Part shown: positions 51,150 to 61,180 of the stretch, one piece after another
Layout: every line of letters begins with the position of its first letter
Position numbering within the stretch: position 1 is the stretch's first letter
Assembly: GCF_900090045.1 (NCBI RefSeq)
Contig: NC_041787.1
Location: 1,508,001-1,572,000, forward strand
DNA length: 64,000 nucleotides
Reading direction: 5' to 3'
DNA from: Plasmodium malariae
Lineage: Eukaryota > Apicomplexa > Aconoidasida > Haemosporida > Plasmodiidae
Notes under the pieces: model-generated
The model's input: the letters and a program-made list of their open reading frames with translations, nothing else
The model's database searches: none
What the model was told of the DNA's origin: nothing
Translations under genes and position numbers: made by a program

Positions 51150-52478
51150 ACACTTTCATCCAAAAAAATTATTAAAAAGGAACTTACTTGTAAATTATTA
51201 TTTATATTATATTTATTGTATTCTTTTGTTATCTGTAAAAAGATATTATATATTTACTGATAAATTATTCGTAACATGGAAAACAGGGGTTAAACCCAGA
51301 AAAGTAAGGGATATCAATTTTTTTTTTTTTTGAAAGGAAAATAATTTTTTTTTTTTGAAAGGAAAATAATTTTTTTTTTTTTCCCTCCCCCAACATGTTC
51401 CTTTTATCAAACTTTTGCCATATATATACACATATATTCATTTAAGTACATGTTTGAAATATTCAAAAGAGTTATTTTTCCTTTTTTTTTTTTAACAGTA
51501 ACTTCATTGTTATTACTCCATCATGCATACATTTTGGCACATTAAGTACCGTTCTTCTTTCTTTTTATTAAAAGCTTAATAAAATATCTGTAAATAATTA
51601 TGTATTACGCGAATAATAAAATATGGCTATACAAACTATTAATAATTTCCCATAAAATAAAAAACAAAAAGTACTTTTTATGAAATTGGGCCACAAAAAG
51701 TTTGCGTATTCATTTATGGCTAGCTTTTATTGAAAGTGTTTAATAATACTTAAAAAGTACATAAGTTCATACATACGTATAATATAATACACATTGTTAT
51801 GTGCGTATAAATTGAATTATAGCTTCTTTTTTAATAGGAACGTCTGAATTATGAAATAATTTCTCCATGTAAAATGATATATTAAATTTAAGATCATAAT
51901 TTATCCCAAATATTATTACACTTACAAATGAAGATACATCATTTAAGCCAAAAAAAAAAAAAAAATGTTAAAATTATCAATTTTTATGGAGATAAAAATT
52001 TTGTGATTAATAATATTTCAAAATATTTTTAAGATAATATGACATCAGTATATATAACATGTACAATTAAACATTTAACGTTCTTATTTTTTCAAGTATT
52101 ACACAAAAAAGTTCGTTTTTCCCCATTTTTCAAGTCAACTATTAAGTAATATATTTACAAGAGATATGTAACAATTACTTTGATGAATAATACCGCTTAC
52201 AAAAGTCCATGAAATAATGCCATATGATAATCATATTATCAAACATTATTCATATATACAGTTTCTATTTATATAGATATATATATATATATACATATTA
52301 ATCATTGCGATTAGCAATTCCACAATGTTACTTAAATGGTCATTTAAAGAACAAAACATCTAAAATGAATAATATAATATAATTTTTTATCGAATACATT
52401 TCTACAAAATTTCATATTTTATTATAAACTACTTTGAATTAAATTTTTTTTTATAAATATTTTAGATATAAAAAAAAT
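51143..52478. other. intergenic between SRP RNA and first 5S gene
   Basis: AT-rich DNA. A short direct repeat (TTTGAAAGGAAAATAATTTT, near 51330-51380) and T-runs are present. No gene is seen. Confidence 0.65.
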
Positions 52479-52594
52479 GACTCATCACTTAGTGTTCCCG
52501 AGCGGTCTCCCACCTCAGTACTGGCCAAGCCTTACAGTGCTTAACTTCAGAGTTCTGATGGGATCTGGTGTGGCCACTGTAGTATGAACGAGTC
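52479..52594 (-). rRNA. 5S ribosomal RNA, copy 1
   Basis: The reverse strand reads GACTCGTTCATACTACAG at the 5' end and GTGATGAGTC at the 3' end, which pair as helix I. The internal promoter is intact: AGTTAAGCACTGTAAGGC and CAGTACTGAGGTGGGAGACC match the eukaryotic 5S A-box/IE/C-box region. A T-run follows the 3' end as terminator. The gene is 116 nt and identical to copies 2 and 3. Confidence 0.97.
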
Positions 52595-52765
52595 ATTATA
52601 ATAAGTAAATTCCTTTTTCATATCTATACTAGCATAATTCCAACCATTTAATAGCATGAAAGAGAACATATATATAGTTCTTGAACTGTAAAAAAGATGT
52701 TTTTATGGAAAAAAATGCAAGAACCGTTAATTAATCGTAAAGAAGATATGTACATACAGGGGTAC

Positions 52766-52796
<31 letters not shown>

Positions 52797-53673
52797 CATA
52801 TACGTATATACATATTTGCATATGCTAATATGTGCAAGTCACTACGATATATAAAATTCCGTAAAAATTTAAATTTTTATATTCTAAAAAAAGAAGCATA
52901 AAGGTGAATTTCAAGGGTTTTCCTAAGAAATAAATTAATTCTCTTTTAAGTTAAAACAACAAAAACGTTACTACCTATTAAAATTTAGCTTAAATTTTTT
53001 TTTAATGAAAATAAGATATTAAAAAATGCCACAGACATATATATATATATATATATAGTACTTTTTATTAAAATATTATTTAAAACTGTTAAATTTTCCA
53101 AAAAAAAGTTTACAATTTTCCTTTTATCAACTATTTAAGAAAATTATATAGCGCAGAAATACATACTTAAGTAAACAACAGTATCTGTATATGTGAATTT
53201 TTCCATATAAAATATTTTACTAGCTATATGGGTATTGATTTTGCCTTTGCATTAAAGGTAAAAAGTTCATACTAAAACTCTCAAATTAAGTAAAATAAAA
53301 TTTTTACGTAAAAATGAGAGAACTCATTCAAAAGAAAATACATTTTAATAAGAGCTTCATAAGTATGGTAAAGATAAAGAGAAATTATCTTTCATATGAA
53401 AAAAAAAAAAATTAAAATAACGATGAAAATACAATAAAACAAGTTTTTGCAAATATTTAATCGGAATTTCGCATACAATAAGTTACAACAATTCAAAAAA
53501 AAATTAGAATAAATATATTTTTAAAATAAATAAATAAATAATACATGTTTTGTTTTTTGTCAGATTTTAGAGGCATGTTATATACTCTATTAAATTTAAT
53601 TTATAGTAGAAAAATACTATTTTTTGCATTCTTCTGTTAAGTTAAATAAAATATGTTTAGATATAAAAAAAAT
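52595..53673. other. spacer between 5S copies 1 and 2
   Basis: About 1.08 kb of AT-rich DNA with short TA tracts. The first 38 bp resemble the flank beyond copy 3. No gene is seen. Confidence 0.7.
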
Positions 53674-53789
53674 GACTCATCACTTAGTGTTCCCGAGCGG
53701 TCTCCCACCTCAGTACTGGCCAAGCCTTACAGTGCTTAACTTCAGAGTTCTGATGGGATCTGGTGTGGCCACTGTAGTATGAACGAGTC
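53674..53789 (-). rRNA. 5S ribosomal RNA, copy 2
   Basis: Identical to copy 1 over all 116 nt, on the same strand. The 3' flank (TTTAGATATAAAAAAAATGACTC on the + strand) is also shared with copy 1, while the 5' flank differs. Confidence 0.97.
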
Positions 53790-54170
53790 AATAATAAAAA
53801 TAATTTACACTGTTATATTCATTTTTTCTTCGTAAATTATATAAAAAATAAAAAAATATTCAAATTTTACTTATATTTTTTCTTTAAAAATTATGTAAGC
53901 TGCATTTGTATATTTCAAAAGCACTAATTTAATTTGTAAATTATTATTAAAAATTGTAAAAAAGCTGAAGATTTTTTTTTTTTATGAGGCTTTTACTTAC
54001 GCTCTTATATTTCGTACTACCCTTTAATGAAGTACCCATGTGTACATATTTTTTAAAAAAAAAGTAATCACAATTTATTTATTTCTCTCTCTATATACTA
54101 TTATTTAAAAGTTCGATTGGAATACTTAAAGTATAAGTATAAATATAAAAAAGTTTTGAGTAAAAAAAAT
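53790..54170. other. spacer between 5S copies 2 and 3
   Basis: About 380 bp of AT-rich DNA with no visible gene or repeat. Confidence 0.75.
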
Positions 54171-54286
54171 GACTCATCACTTAGTGTTCCCGAGCGGTCT
54201 CCCACCTCAGTACTGGCCAAGCCTTACAGTGCTTAACTTCAGAGTTCTGATGGGATCTGGTGTGGCCACTGTAGTATGAACGAGTC
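54171..54286 (-). rRNA. 5S ribosomal RNA, copy 3
   Basis: Identical to copies 1 and 2 over all 116 nt, on the same strand, with a T-run terminator at the 3' side. Its 5' flank resembles that of copy 1. Three clustered 5S genes are the known arrangement in P. falciparum. Confidence 0.97.
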
Positions 54287-55372
54287 AACATAATAATTAA
54301 ATTCTTTTCTCATATCTATACAATTTTAGGAATATAAAATTTTTAACCCATGTTCTCAGTGTATATGTAATTTTTTCATATACAAGGACATATTTATTGT
54401 TCAAAAAAAAAAACTTTTTTTATTAACTTTTTATTCCTTATACTTTAACCTTTATAAGTATTATTAACAATAAACAACTCAGTACTTGAATAAAGATTTC
54501 ATTTTTATCCTACTAACACTACAATAATTATGGCAGTAAAATATTTAAAGGTTTATAACATTTTTCATTTTATTGAATAATTAAATTCTTTATAAAAATT
54601 AATTTATTTTAGTTATTTTTAGGATTATAATAATATATATTCATTATAGTAGAAAATTAATATTGGAATATAGAGGTAAAATCTTTTTCCTTCAAATAAA
54701 TTGCAAAAAAAATTTTATATGTTTATATTTTTTTTTATAAAACTATTACTTTATATAAGGTTTTTTTTTGAAAGGGTTACTTATTCATGTTAACAAAAAA
54801 AGAAAAAAAAAAAAATTTCCTTTTCACATTTGGAAGTATATATTTCATCAGATTTTAAAATTATTAAATAAATGTGTTCCCTATTCATCTAAAATGTAGC
54901 ATTATTCAATATTTACAAAAAATTCAGACTTAATTTGTACCTTATCAAAATATTAATTGAAAAAAAAAATATTTATATGAAAGGAATGATTAACCTTATT
55001 CGTATGAATATTCTTCGCCTGATTTAAAACATGAACAACATACAGCCTTGAGCAAAAATAAAAATAAAATAACAATATTCCTAATTTTCAGCATAAATAA
55101 ATAAGTTTATCGAGTTGTGTGTGTGTACACAATAGAAACATAGGTTAAGGGACTATTTGATAATTCATGCATTTACACTTTATACATATATATGTTAATA
55201 TGCACATGTGTATAATTTAATAATTAATTGTTAGAATATTAAACATATGTAAAAGATATAGATATATATACGAAATTAATCAAAAGAAATAAAAATATTA
55301 ATATATTATTTATTGTCACATCTTTATATAAAGACTAACTATTTCATCGAAATTTATTTAAAAATTCTATGT
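54287..55372. other. spacer between 5S copy 3 and tRNA-Pro
   Basis: AT-rich DNA with A-runs and T-runs. Weak box C/D-like motifs occur near 54985-55022 but do not form a convincing snoRNA. No gene is seen. Confidence 0.65.
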
Positions 55373-55444
55373 GGGCTACTCCGGGAATCGAACCCGGGAC
55401 CTCTCCCACCCTAAGAGAGAATCATACCACTAGACTAAGTAGCC
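55373..55444 (-). tRNA. tRNA-Pro (anticodon AGG)
   Basis: The reverse strand folds as a cloverleaf: acceptor GGCTACT/AGTAGCC with discriminator C (as in eukaryotic tRNA-Pro), D arm GTCTAGTGGTATGATT, anticodon stem CTCTC/GGGAG around loop TTAGGGT (anticodon AGG), and T arm CCGGGTTCGATTCCCGG, which carries the polymerase III B box. Length 72 nt without CCA, no intron. Confidence 0.97.
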
Positions 55445-55900
55445 TCGTTTAATAATAATGTACATTATACTCATAGATTTAAATAATAGTATAATAATTT
55501 ATTTTTATTATTAAGTATTACCAAAGCATTACTATATTTTGAAGATTCCAAAAAACACAATATATCCATTACTAATTACTAAGAAAAAAAAAATTTCCTT
55601 AAAATTAATAGGGCATACGTATATGTAAAACAAAACTAAAAATTATAATTACAATACAGCGCACAATGAACACGTTATATATTATAAATAAAGATTTTAA
55701 AAAATTATTAAACATTACCGAATTATATTAAGTTCAGTATATAATCGCTTGTTCATTTTTTTAACTATTATTGAGATATGGATTAAAGTTCGTAATACAT
55801 ACTTACAAATAAAGGAGAGTTTACATAAAGTAATAAAACAAAAATCTTTTTAAATTCGTAAAAAATTACAATTTTTTTTATGACGTATGTTCACTTGCAC

Positions 55901-55933
<33 letters not shown>

Positions 55934-56530
55934 ACATTAAAAAGTGCTATTTATTTATAGGTATTATTTTAATATTAGGAGAGTTCATCCTCGATCTTAT
56001 TTACTAAAACAGTTCACGCATTTCTTTTATTCCAAAATTAAGAACACTACTGCAAACTTAATATAGAAGTAGGTAGGACTGTTCAATTTTGACATGATTT
56101 TTATATATACGTAACGAGCGATATCTTTAAGTACTGAATGGATTACAAATGGCGCTTAAAAATAAAATTGAACAGTTAATACTTTGTATGATATGTAATA
56201 TTCTATGTTTCAGAACATATCATTTATTATTATAATAGACAAATGATGGTGGTTCTTTCTTTTTAACAAAATATAAAAATTAAAAATAATGAATTAATAA
56301 CAAAAAAAAGAAGGAACAAAATATTATATATTATAAAAAATAAAATAAAATATACAAAAACAAACATATACTATTAACCAAAAGTAGTAGCTGAATTATG
56401 CATAAAATATAAGGACAGCTGTTATCAAAACAACAATTATTTTAACAAATTGATGTACTAAAAAAGTAAAAATTATAATATATGTGAAGTTAAATATTAT
56501 AACACTGCAATATTTTTTTAATATTCTATT
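55445..56530. other. intergenic between tRNA-Pro and EF-hand gene
   Basis: AT-rich with a TATATA(GA)n tract at 55901-55934. No gene is seen; it includes the presumed 3'UTR of the minus-strand EF-hand gene. Confidence 0.7.
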
Positions 56531-56941
56531 TTACGAAAGCAGTTTATTTACAAGTTCTTCTATGGATATATACTTTTCCTTATATGGATCAATAAATTTC
56601 TTAAAACTTTTATAATCCTCATCACTTAAAACATCACTTACAGCCATTACTAATAAAATTAGTGAATCTACCGATAACTTACCATTGCTACATTTATCTA
56701 ATTTTCTTAAAATGCGTGTTAGTTTCTGCTTTGGTGTGCTTGATCTTAAATGTATCTTTGCTATTTTTGAATAATCCTTCAATGAATATTTTGTAGAATC
56801 CTCTTCCTTCAACTTACTATTATCAAGTTCAACACCTATGAACCTTAAAGCATAAACTAACTCATTATGCGAAATTAAACCGTCAATATCTCCATCTATT
56901 ATGTTAAACGACTCCTTAATTATGGTATCTGTACTAGACAT
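56531..56941 (-). CDS. EF-hand / calmodulin-like protein
   Basis: 136 residues, calmodulin- or myosin-light-chain-like in size and layout. The first EF loop, DGDIDGLISHNE (residues about 17-28), is canonical: Asp at 1, 3 and 5, Gly at 6, Ile at 8, Glu at 12. The later loops (DKCSNGKLSVDS near 82, DPYKEKYISIEE near 118) lack the position-12 Glu or the Asp ligands and are degenerate, so it probably binds one calcium ion. There is no signal peptide. Upstream of the start, a GTAAG donor (57114) and a TTACAG acceptor (56946) bound a 169-bp likely intron; the exon before it has no ATG, so it would be a 5'UTR intron. The partner is unknown; a light-chain-type regulatory role is possible. Confidence 0.9.
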   Translation of the reverse strand: MSSTDTIIKESFNIIDGDIDGLISHNELVYALRFIGVELDNSKLKEEDSTKYSLKDYSKIAKIHLRSSTPKQKLTRILRKLDKCSNGKLSVDSLILLVMAVSDVLSDEDYKSFKKFIDPYKEKYISIEELVNKLLS

Positions 56942-57410
56942 TGTGCTGTAACAATTAATTCCTATAATATGATATTGACGTTACCAAAAAATAAAATAAA
57001 CATAAAAATACACATACATATACATATATATATATATATACCTATATTACGTATATATAATCGCTACAAAAAAATGAAAATGAAAATAAGACATAAAAAT
57101 TTAACAGATCTTACCAACACTTAATTTGAAAATGAAAAAATATAAGTTATACTTTTTTTTTTTTTTGCTAATAAGTTTAATTAAATTTTATAATAATTCT
57201 TGATTTTAATATAGCTGCTATAAATAAAACGAAGGTTTTTTTTTCATGATAAAAATTGTGGGAAAACGCGGAAAATATATGATTTTGTTTTAGTTTTTCA
57301 GAAAATTCGTTTCAATTTATATTTTTAATTATATTTTAACTTTTTTTTTTTTTTCAAAAAAAGCTATAATATTTTTAACCAAAATAGCCAAACTGTTCAT
57401 ATTTGTTCAT
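56942..57410. other. spacer containing a probable 5'UTR intron of the EF-hand gene
   Basis: It lies between two minus-strand genes. The reverse strand reads GTTGGTAAGATC at 57117-57106 and TTACAG at 56951-56946, flanking a 169-bp AT-rich intron, 4 bp before the EF-hand start codon. The rest holds T-runs. Confidence 0.55.
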
Positions 57411-58446
57411 TCAAATTTCTTGAATAAGATCTTTTTCATGTTGCTCATCTGATTCCTACATGAACATTCAGGAAAAAAAAAAAAAAAATAAAAATAGTTA
57501 TTTTTATTTATTTAAATTTTTTTTAATATTTTATTGCTCTCAAAATTTACGTAATATATATCTGTTTTAATTTGTGGGTTGGCGTGAACACCAAAATTTA
57601 TATATTTTTCTGAACATAAAATTAACTATATGCTTTTGGATTATAATTCTTATTATATAAACAATTCTAAACTTTCTTTTGTTAAAAGAAATATTCATTA
57701 CACTTATAATTCCACAAATATATATAAAATCAACAAATGCGTAAACTTTTATATACTAGGATATGTGTGCAAAAATATATGATACATAAATAAGCGTTAG
57801 CAAAGAATACTCTCTTTTTTGACCAAAATTTTTATTTACCCGATTTACAACTTCAGACACTGTTATATTCATGTCATTCAGTTTACATTCACTTAAATTT
57901 TCATTGTGAACATCGAAAATACCCATGGAAACATCTACACAAAGTAAAATATAATGAAATTGTCTGAAATAAACATAAGATACACGATGCTAAGTAAATA
58001 CTTCTTCGTTGCGAATACGGGAAGAAATATATAAAAAATAAAAAAATAAAAAATAAATAAATAAATAAATAAATAAGAAATATGTTACCCATAACAACAC
58101 ATGCTTTGTCATTGTTGTAATTGGAATGATCAAGAATATCCTTGTCAATTATTATACTTTCTGCATCCATACTGTTTATATCTTTATTGGATTTTTCCAT
58201 TTTTGACAAGAATTCTTTACATTTTTCTACGGAAAAATTACTCATTAAATTCTTGTGCATATATGGCTTTTCGGCTTTTAATTTCTGCTGCGAATGTGTT
58301 TTGTCTGTTTCACTTGGATTTTCATTGTTAAACAGAAGAAACCTATTTGAAGAGCTTTCTTCGAATTGATCATCTAATAAACTTTCTCTTAAAAGTTCAC
58401 TGTCCCTTTGTGCTTCTTTTTCATTATCTTTTTGATTTTCATTCAT
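57411..58446 (-). CDS. small hydrophilic protein, unknown function, 3 exons
   Basis: Exons 58446-58089, 57934-57840 and 57455-57411 (read in that order on the minus strand) join in phase to 165 residues, ending HEKDLIQEI then TGA. All introns are GT..AG. Reading through the first intron would give a hydrophobic tail, which I reject. The protein is acidic and hydrophilic (MNENQKDNEKEAQRDSELL at the start), with Ser-rich patches, a helical SVEKCKEFLSKMEKSNKD near the middle, and a conserved-looking tail (VHNENLSECKLNDMNITVSE). There is no signal peptide, membrane segment or known motif. The N-terminal LLRESLLDD resembles a sorting-type dileucine stretch, but this is weak. Confidence 0.78.
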
Positions 58447-59274
58447 ATTTAAGTAAGCATGCGTTGAACAAAAATAAATTTATGATTATATCAATTAAGG
58501 TTAAATTAAAATAAAAAAGATTTTTATTTCAATTTTAAAATAACAATACAAATTAGTGAAAAACAAATTTTCTATAAAATAAGTTACATATTGCCCTTTT
58601 AAGCAATTAACTTGCGTGTAGCTGATTGCTATATAAAAATGTTATGCAGATTTTTTTCAAAGTTTTATATCATATAACCATGCTTTTTACATTTAATTTA
58701 AAAAAAAAATAACTAGCTATAAAAATATGTTTTTCAATGAATATATGAGGATGTTTGACTTTCTTTTTTTTTTTTTAATTAATTAAAAAAATATGGCATA
58801 TAAAATAAAGTTCAAAATAAAATTGACTTGCTTTTTTGTATATGTTTTTTTCAGCGTATGCTTAACTCTCATTTTGCAGTGAAAATCTATATATTTAGAT
58901 ATATATAATATGTAAAATAAAATTCAAGAGCAGAAGCACAAGATGGCATAAAATGACATAATATTATTTATATATTAGGACGTGTCGACCATTTTATAAA
59001 CTCTACATAATATACTAAATGACTTTATATTTTTATAAGAATAATAAAAAAAGTGCATGAAAAAAGTGGATTTATCCATAAAAAAATGGAACTATGTAAA
59101 AATTGGCATGTGAATTTTTTTAAGGGAGAAAAGATATTAACATATGTGCTTTTCTCAAACTGACAAACGTGTTTATATATAAACTATACAGAAATTTATG
59201 TATCTATACACATGTATACATTTATATATACATACATGTGCAAATATATTTATATATTCTATCCTTTTTTGTAG

Positions 59275-59395
59275 TGGCACAATTAAACATGCAGAAATTT
59301 TCTTATGTGCACCAAAATGGGAATATAAAGGAACTCAAAAAAAAAAAGAAAAAAGGAATAAGCTTAGAAATGAACTTGAGAAAACATTTATATAA
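59275..59395 (+). CDS. candidate terminal exon of a small unrecognised gene
   Basis: After a good acceptor (CCTTTTTTGTAG at 59263-59274) one frame reads GTIKHAEIFLCAPKWEYKGT and continues with a Lys/Glu/Arg-rich helix to TAA at 59393-59395. Codon choice (mostly A/T-ending, Trp and Cys present, no low-complexity) differs from the surrounding DNA. The frame needs an upstream exon ending in phase 2, which I could not place: short ATG frames near 58733, 58793 and 59086 lack a donor in the right phase. It may be a real small gene or chance. Confidence 0.3.
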
Positions 59396-60894
59396 ATAAT
59401 GTAAATATTTTAATACTATATCTATAAATAAACGGAATTCACTGGAGTTCTCGCATTGTTGCTGAAGCCGCACTTTTTGCATGGTAAATTAAAATGTATG
59501 AAATATTTTTTTATTCATTCATATGAATGTGCAAAAAAAAGTGTATGTTTTTTTTCATACATCATTTAAGGATATATTAATTATTTCTCTTTTTTATAGT
59601 ATTGACTTGAGTCCATGAAGATGATGGAAAAGACATATATAACAATTTTTTGTTTATTTTATTTTATTTTTTTTTATTTGTTGTTGTTCATTCTTGTTCT
59701 GTTTGGCTAAATTAAGTCTTATAAGATAAAAAGTTGTTGAATTATGGTTGTCTCCTATATATAAAATTGTTGTGGCATTTTAATCAGATATTTTTTCCTC
59801 ATCCATTATATTAATAACTATGATTTATATATACTAAACCCTATATAAAAAACTTATATATTTTAAAATAAGAATACTGATGTGCACTGTTATAAAATTT
59901 TAATGAATAGAAACTCTTAATGAAATAATCGTTTTTTTAAAATGTTTATGTATTTTAATTTTTGCATTATGATGAAAAGTATTCATTTCTTATTACACAA
60001 GAATATATCACAATTTATTGCGTATTAAAAAAAGAGCAACTATATATATATAATTACTTCGTGTAAAATTATTTAAATAATACGAAATTTTTATTATTTT
60101 CTTTTTTTTTATTTTTGCATGCTAAATCATAACATGAACATTGCGTATCCACATATATGGCAGCTTTATGCAACAAGCATGTGGACATGCAATTTTGAAA
60201 AATTCAAATCGAGTATATCGACAACCGAATAAATAAATAAATAAATAAATAAATATATATATATAAAGTTCTCTATGCTCTTATTCTTTCATTTCAATGT
60301 AAGAAAAAATATTATTTGACATTTTAAAAAATTGCTGTTTGACTAAAATTAACTAATTTTTAAATATTTATATTTACATGTAAAAAAATTCTTTCATATT
60401 TATTGTAGGTTATGTTTATCCTCCTATAGATTTTCAGCAGTGAAGATTAACATACGCGCATATATATACACCTGTATATACGTATATACATATATATATA
60501 TATATATAGTTATTTAAAAAAATATAGATGTTAATATATAGGTTTATAAAGTACATTTGCATATGTTCTCGTCGTTTGAGACTGTTGGTAAAAAAGCACA
60601 AATTTTTACATAATTTGTAAATATCAATGTGAAATAATAAGTTAGGATTCAGAAAACCATGCAAGTGTTCTTTGAAAATTTATACCTCTTCTTCTATTTT
60701 CCTGAATTTCTATTTTTCATGATAGAAAAAAGTTTATATGTGCGTGTTTATGTTACACCATCGTTATCTTTTTAAGTAGATCTGTGCAAAGTATGCAACA
60801 CAATTAATATTTTTTTTTAAGAGTATATTTTTTAAGAAAATATTTTTAAATGTTATTGTTTTATTATTCGAAAGTTAAAATTAAGGACATACAC

Positions 60895-61028
60895 ATATTA
60901 ACATATAAACATGTTAAAGTACGCACATACTAACATATATACATATTAACTTATACGCATATTAACATATACACGTATTAACATATACACGTATTAACAT
61001 ATAAACATATTAACATATATACATATTA

Positions 61029-61088
<60 letters not shown>
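60895..61088. repeat. ACATATTAACATATA repeat followed by (TA)n
   Basis: Units of TAACATATA(T/A)ACATAT(T) repeat to about 61025 and lead into a TA tract at 61036-61088, about 90 bp upstream of the start codon of the large secreted protein. Confidence 0.85.
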
Positions 61089-61093
<5 letters not shown>

Positions 61094-61180
61094 CATTAAA
61101 GTAGGAAAAACTACTTAAGGCTTAAGAATAAGGGAGAAAACAGTTGAATCCGAATTTTTTTTTTTTTTACTTGTTAAAAT

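Larger units (their letters stand above)
58447..61180. other. 2.7-kb intergenic region, possible small exon at 59275
   Basis: Head-to-head spacer before the large secreted-protein gene. It is AT-rich with an (AAAT)n run near 60226-60252, an ACATATTAACATATA repeat (60895-61025) and a (TA)n tract (61036-61088). One short stretch (59275-59395) looks coding and is listed separately; otherwise no gene is seen. Confidence 0.55.

Noticed and set aside
54980..55030. Possible C/D box snoRNA
   Set aside because: The box C-like ATGATTA and box D-like CTGA are present, but no terminal stem forms and the match to RUGAUGA is poor.
58101..58369. Plus-strand frames over the small 3-exon gene
   Set aside because: Antisense shadows; the minus-strand exons have matching splice phases and a good start.
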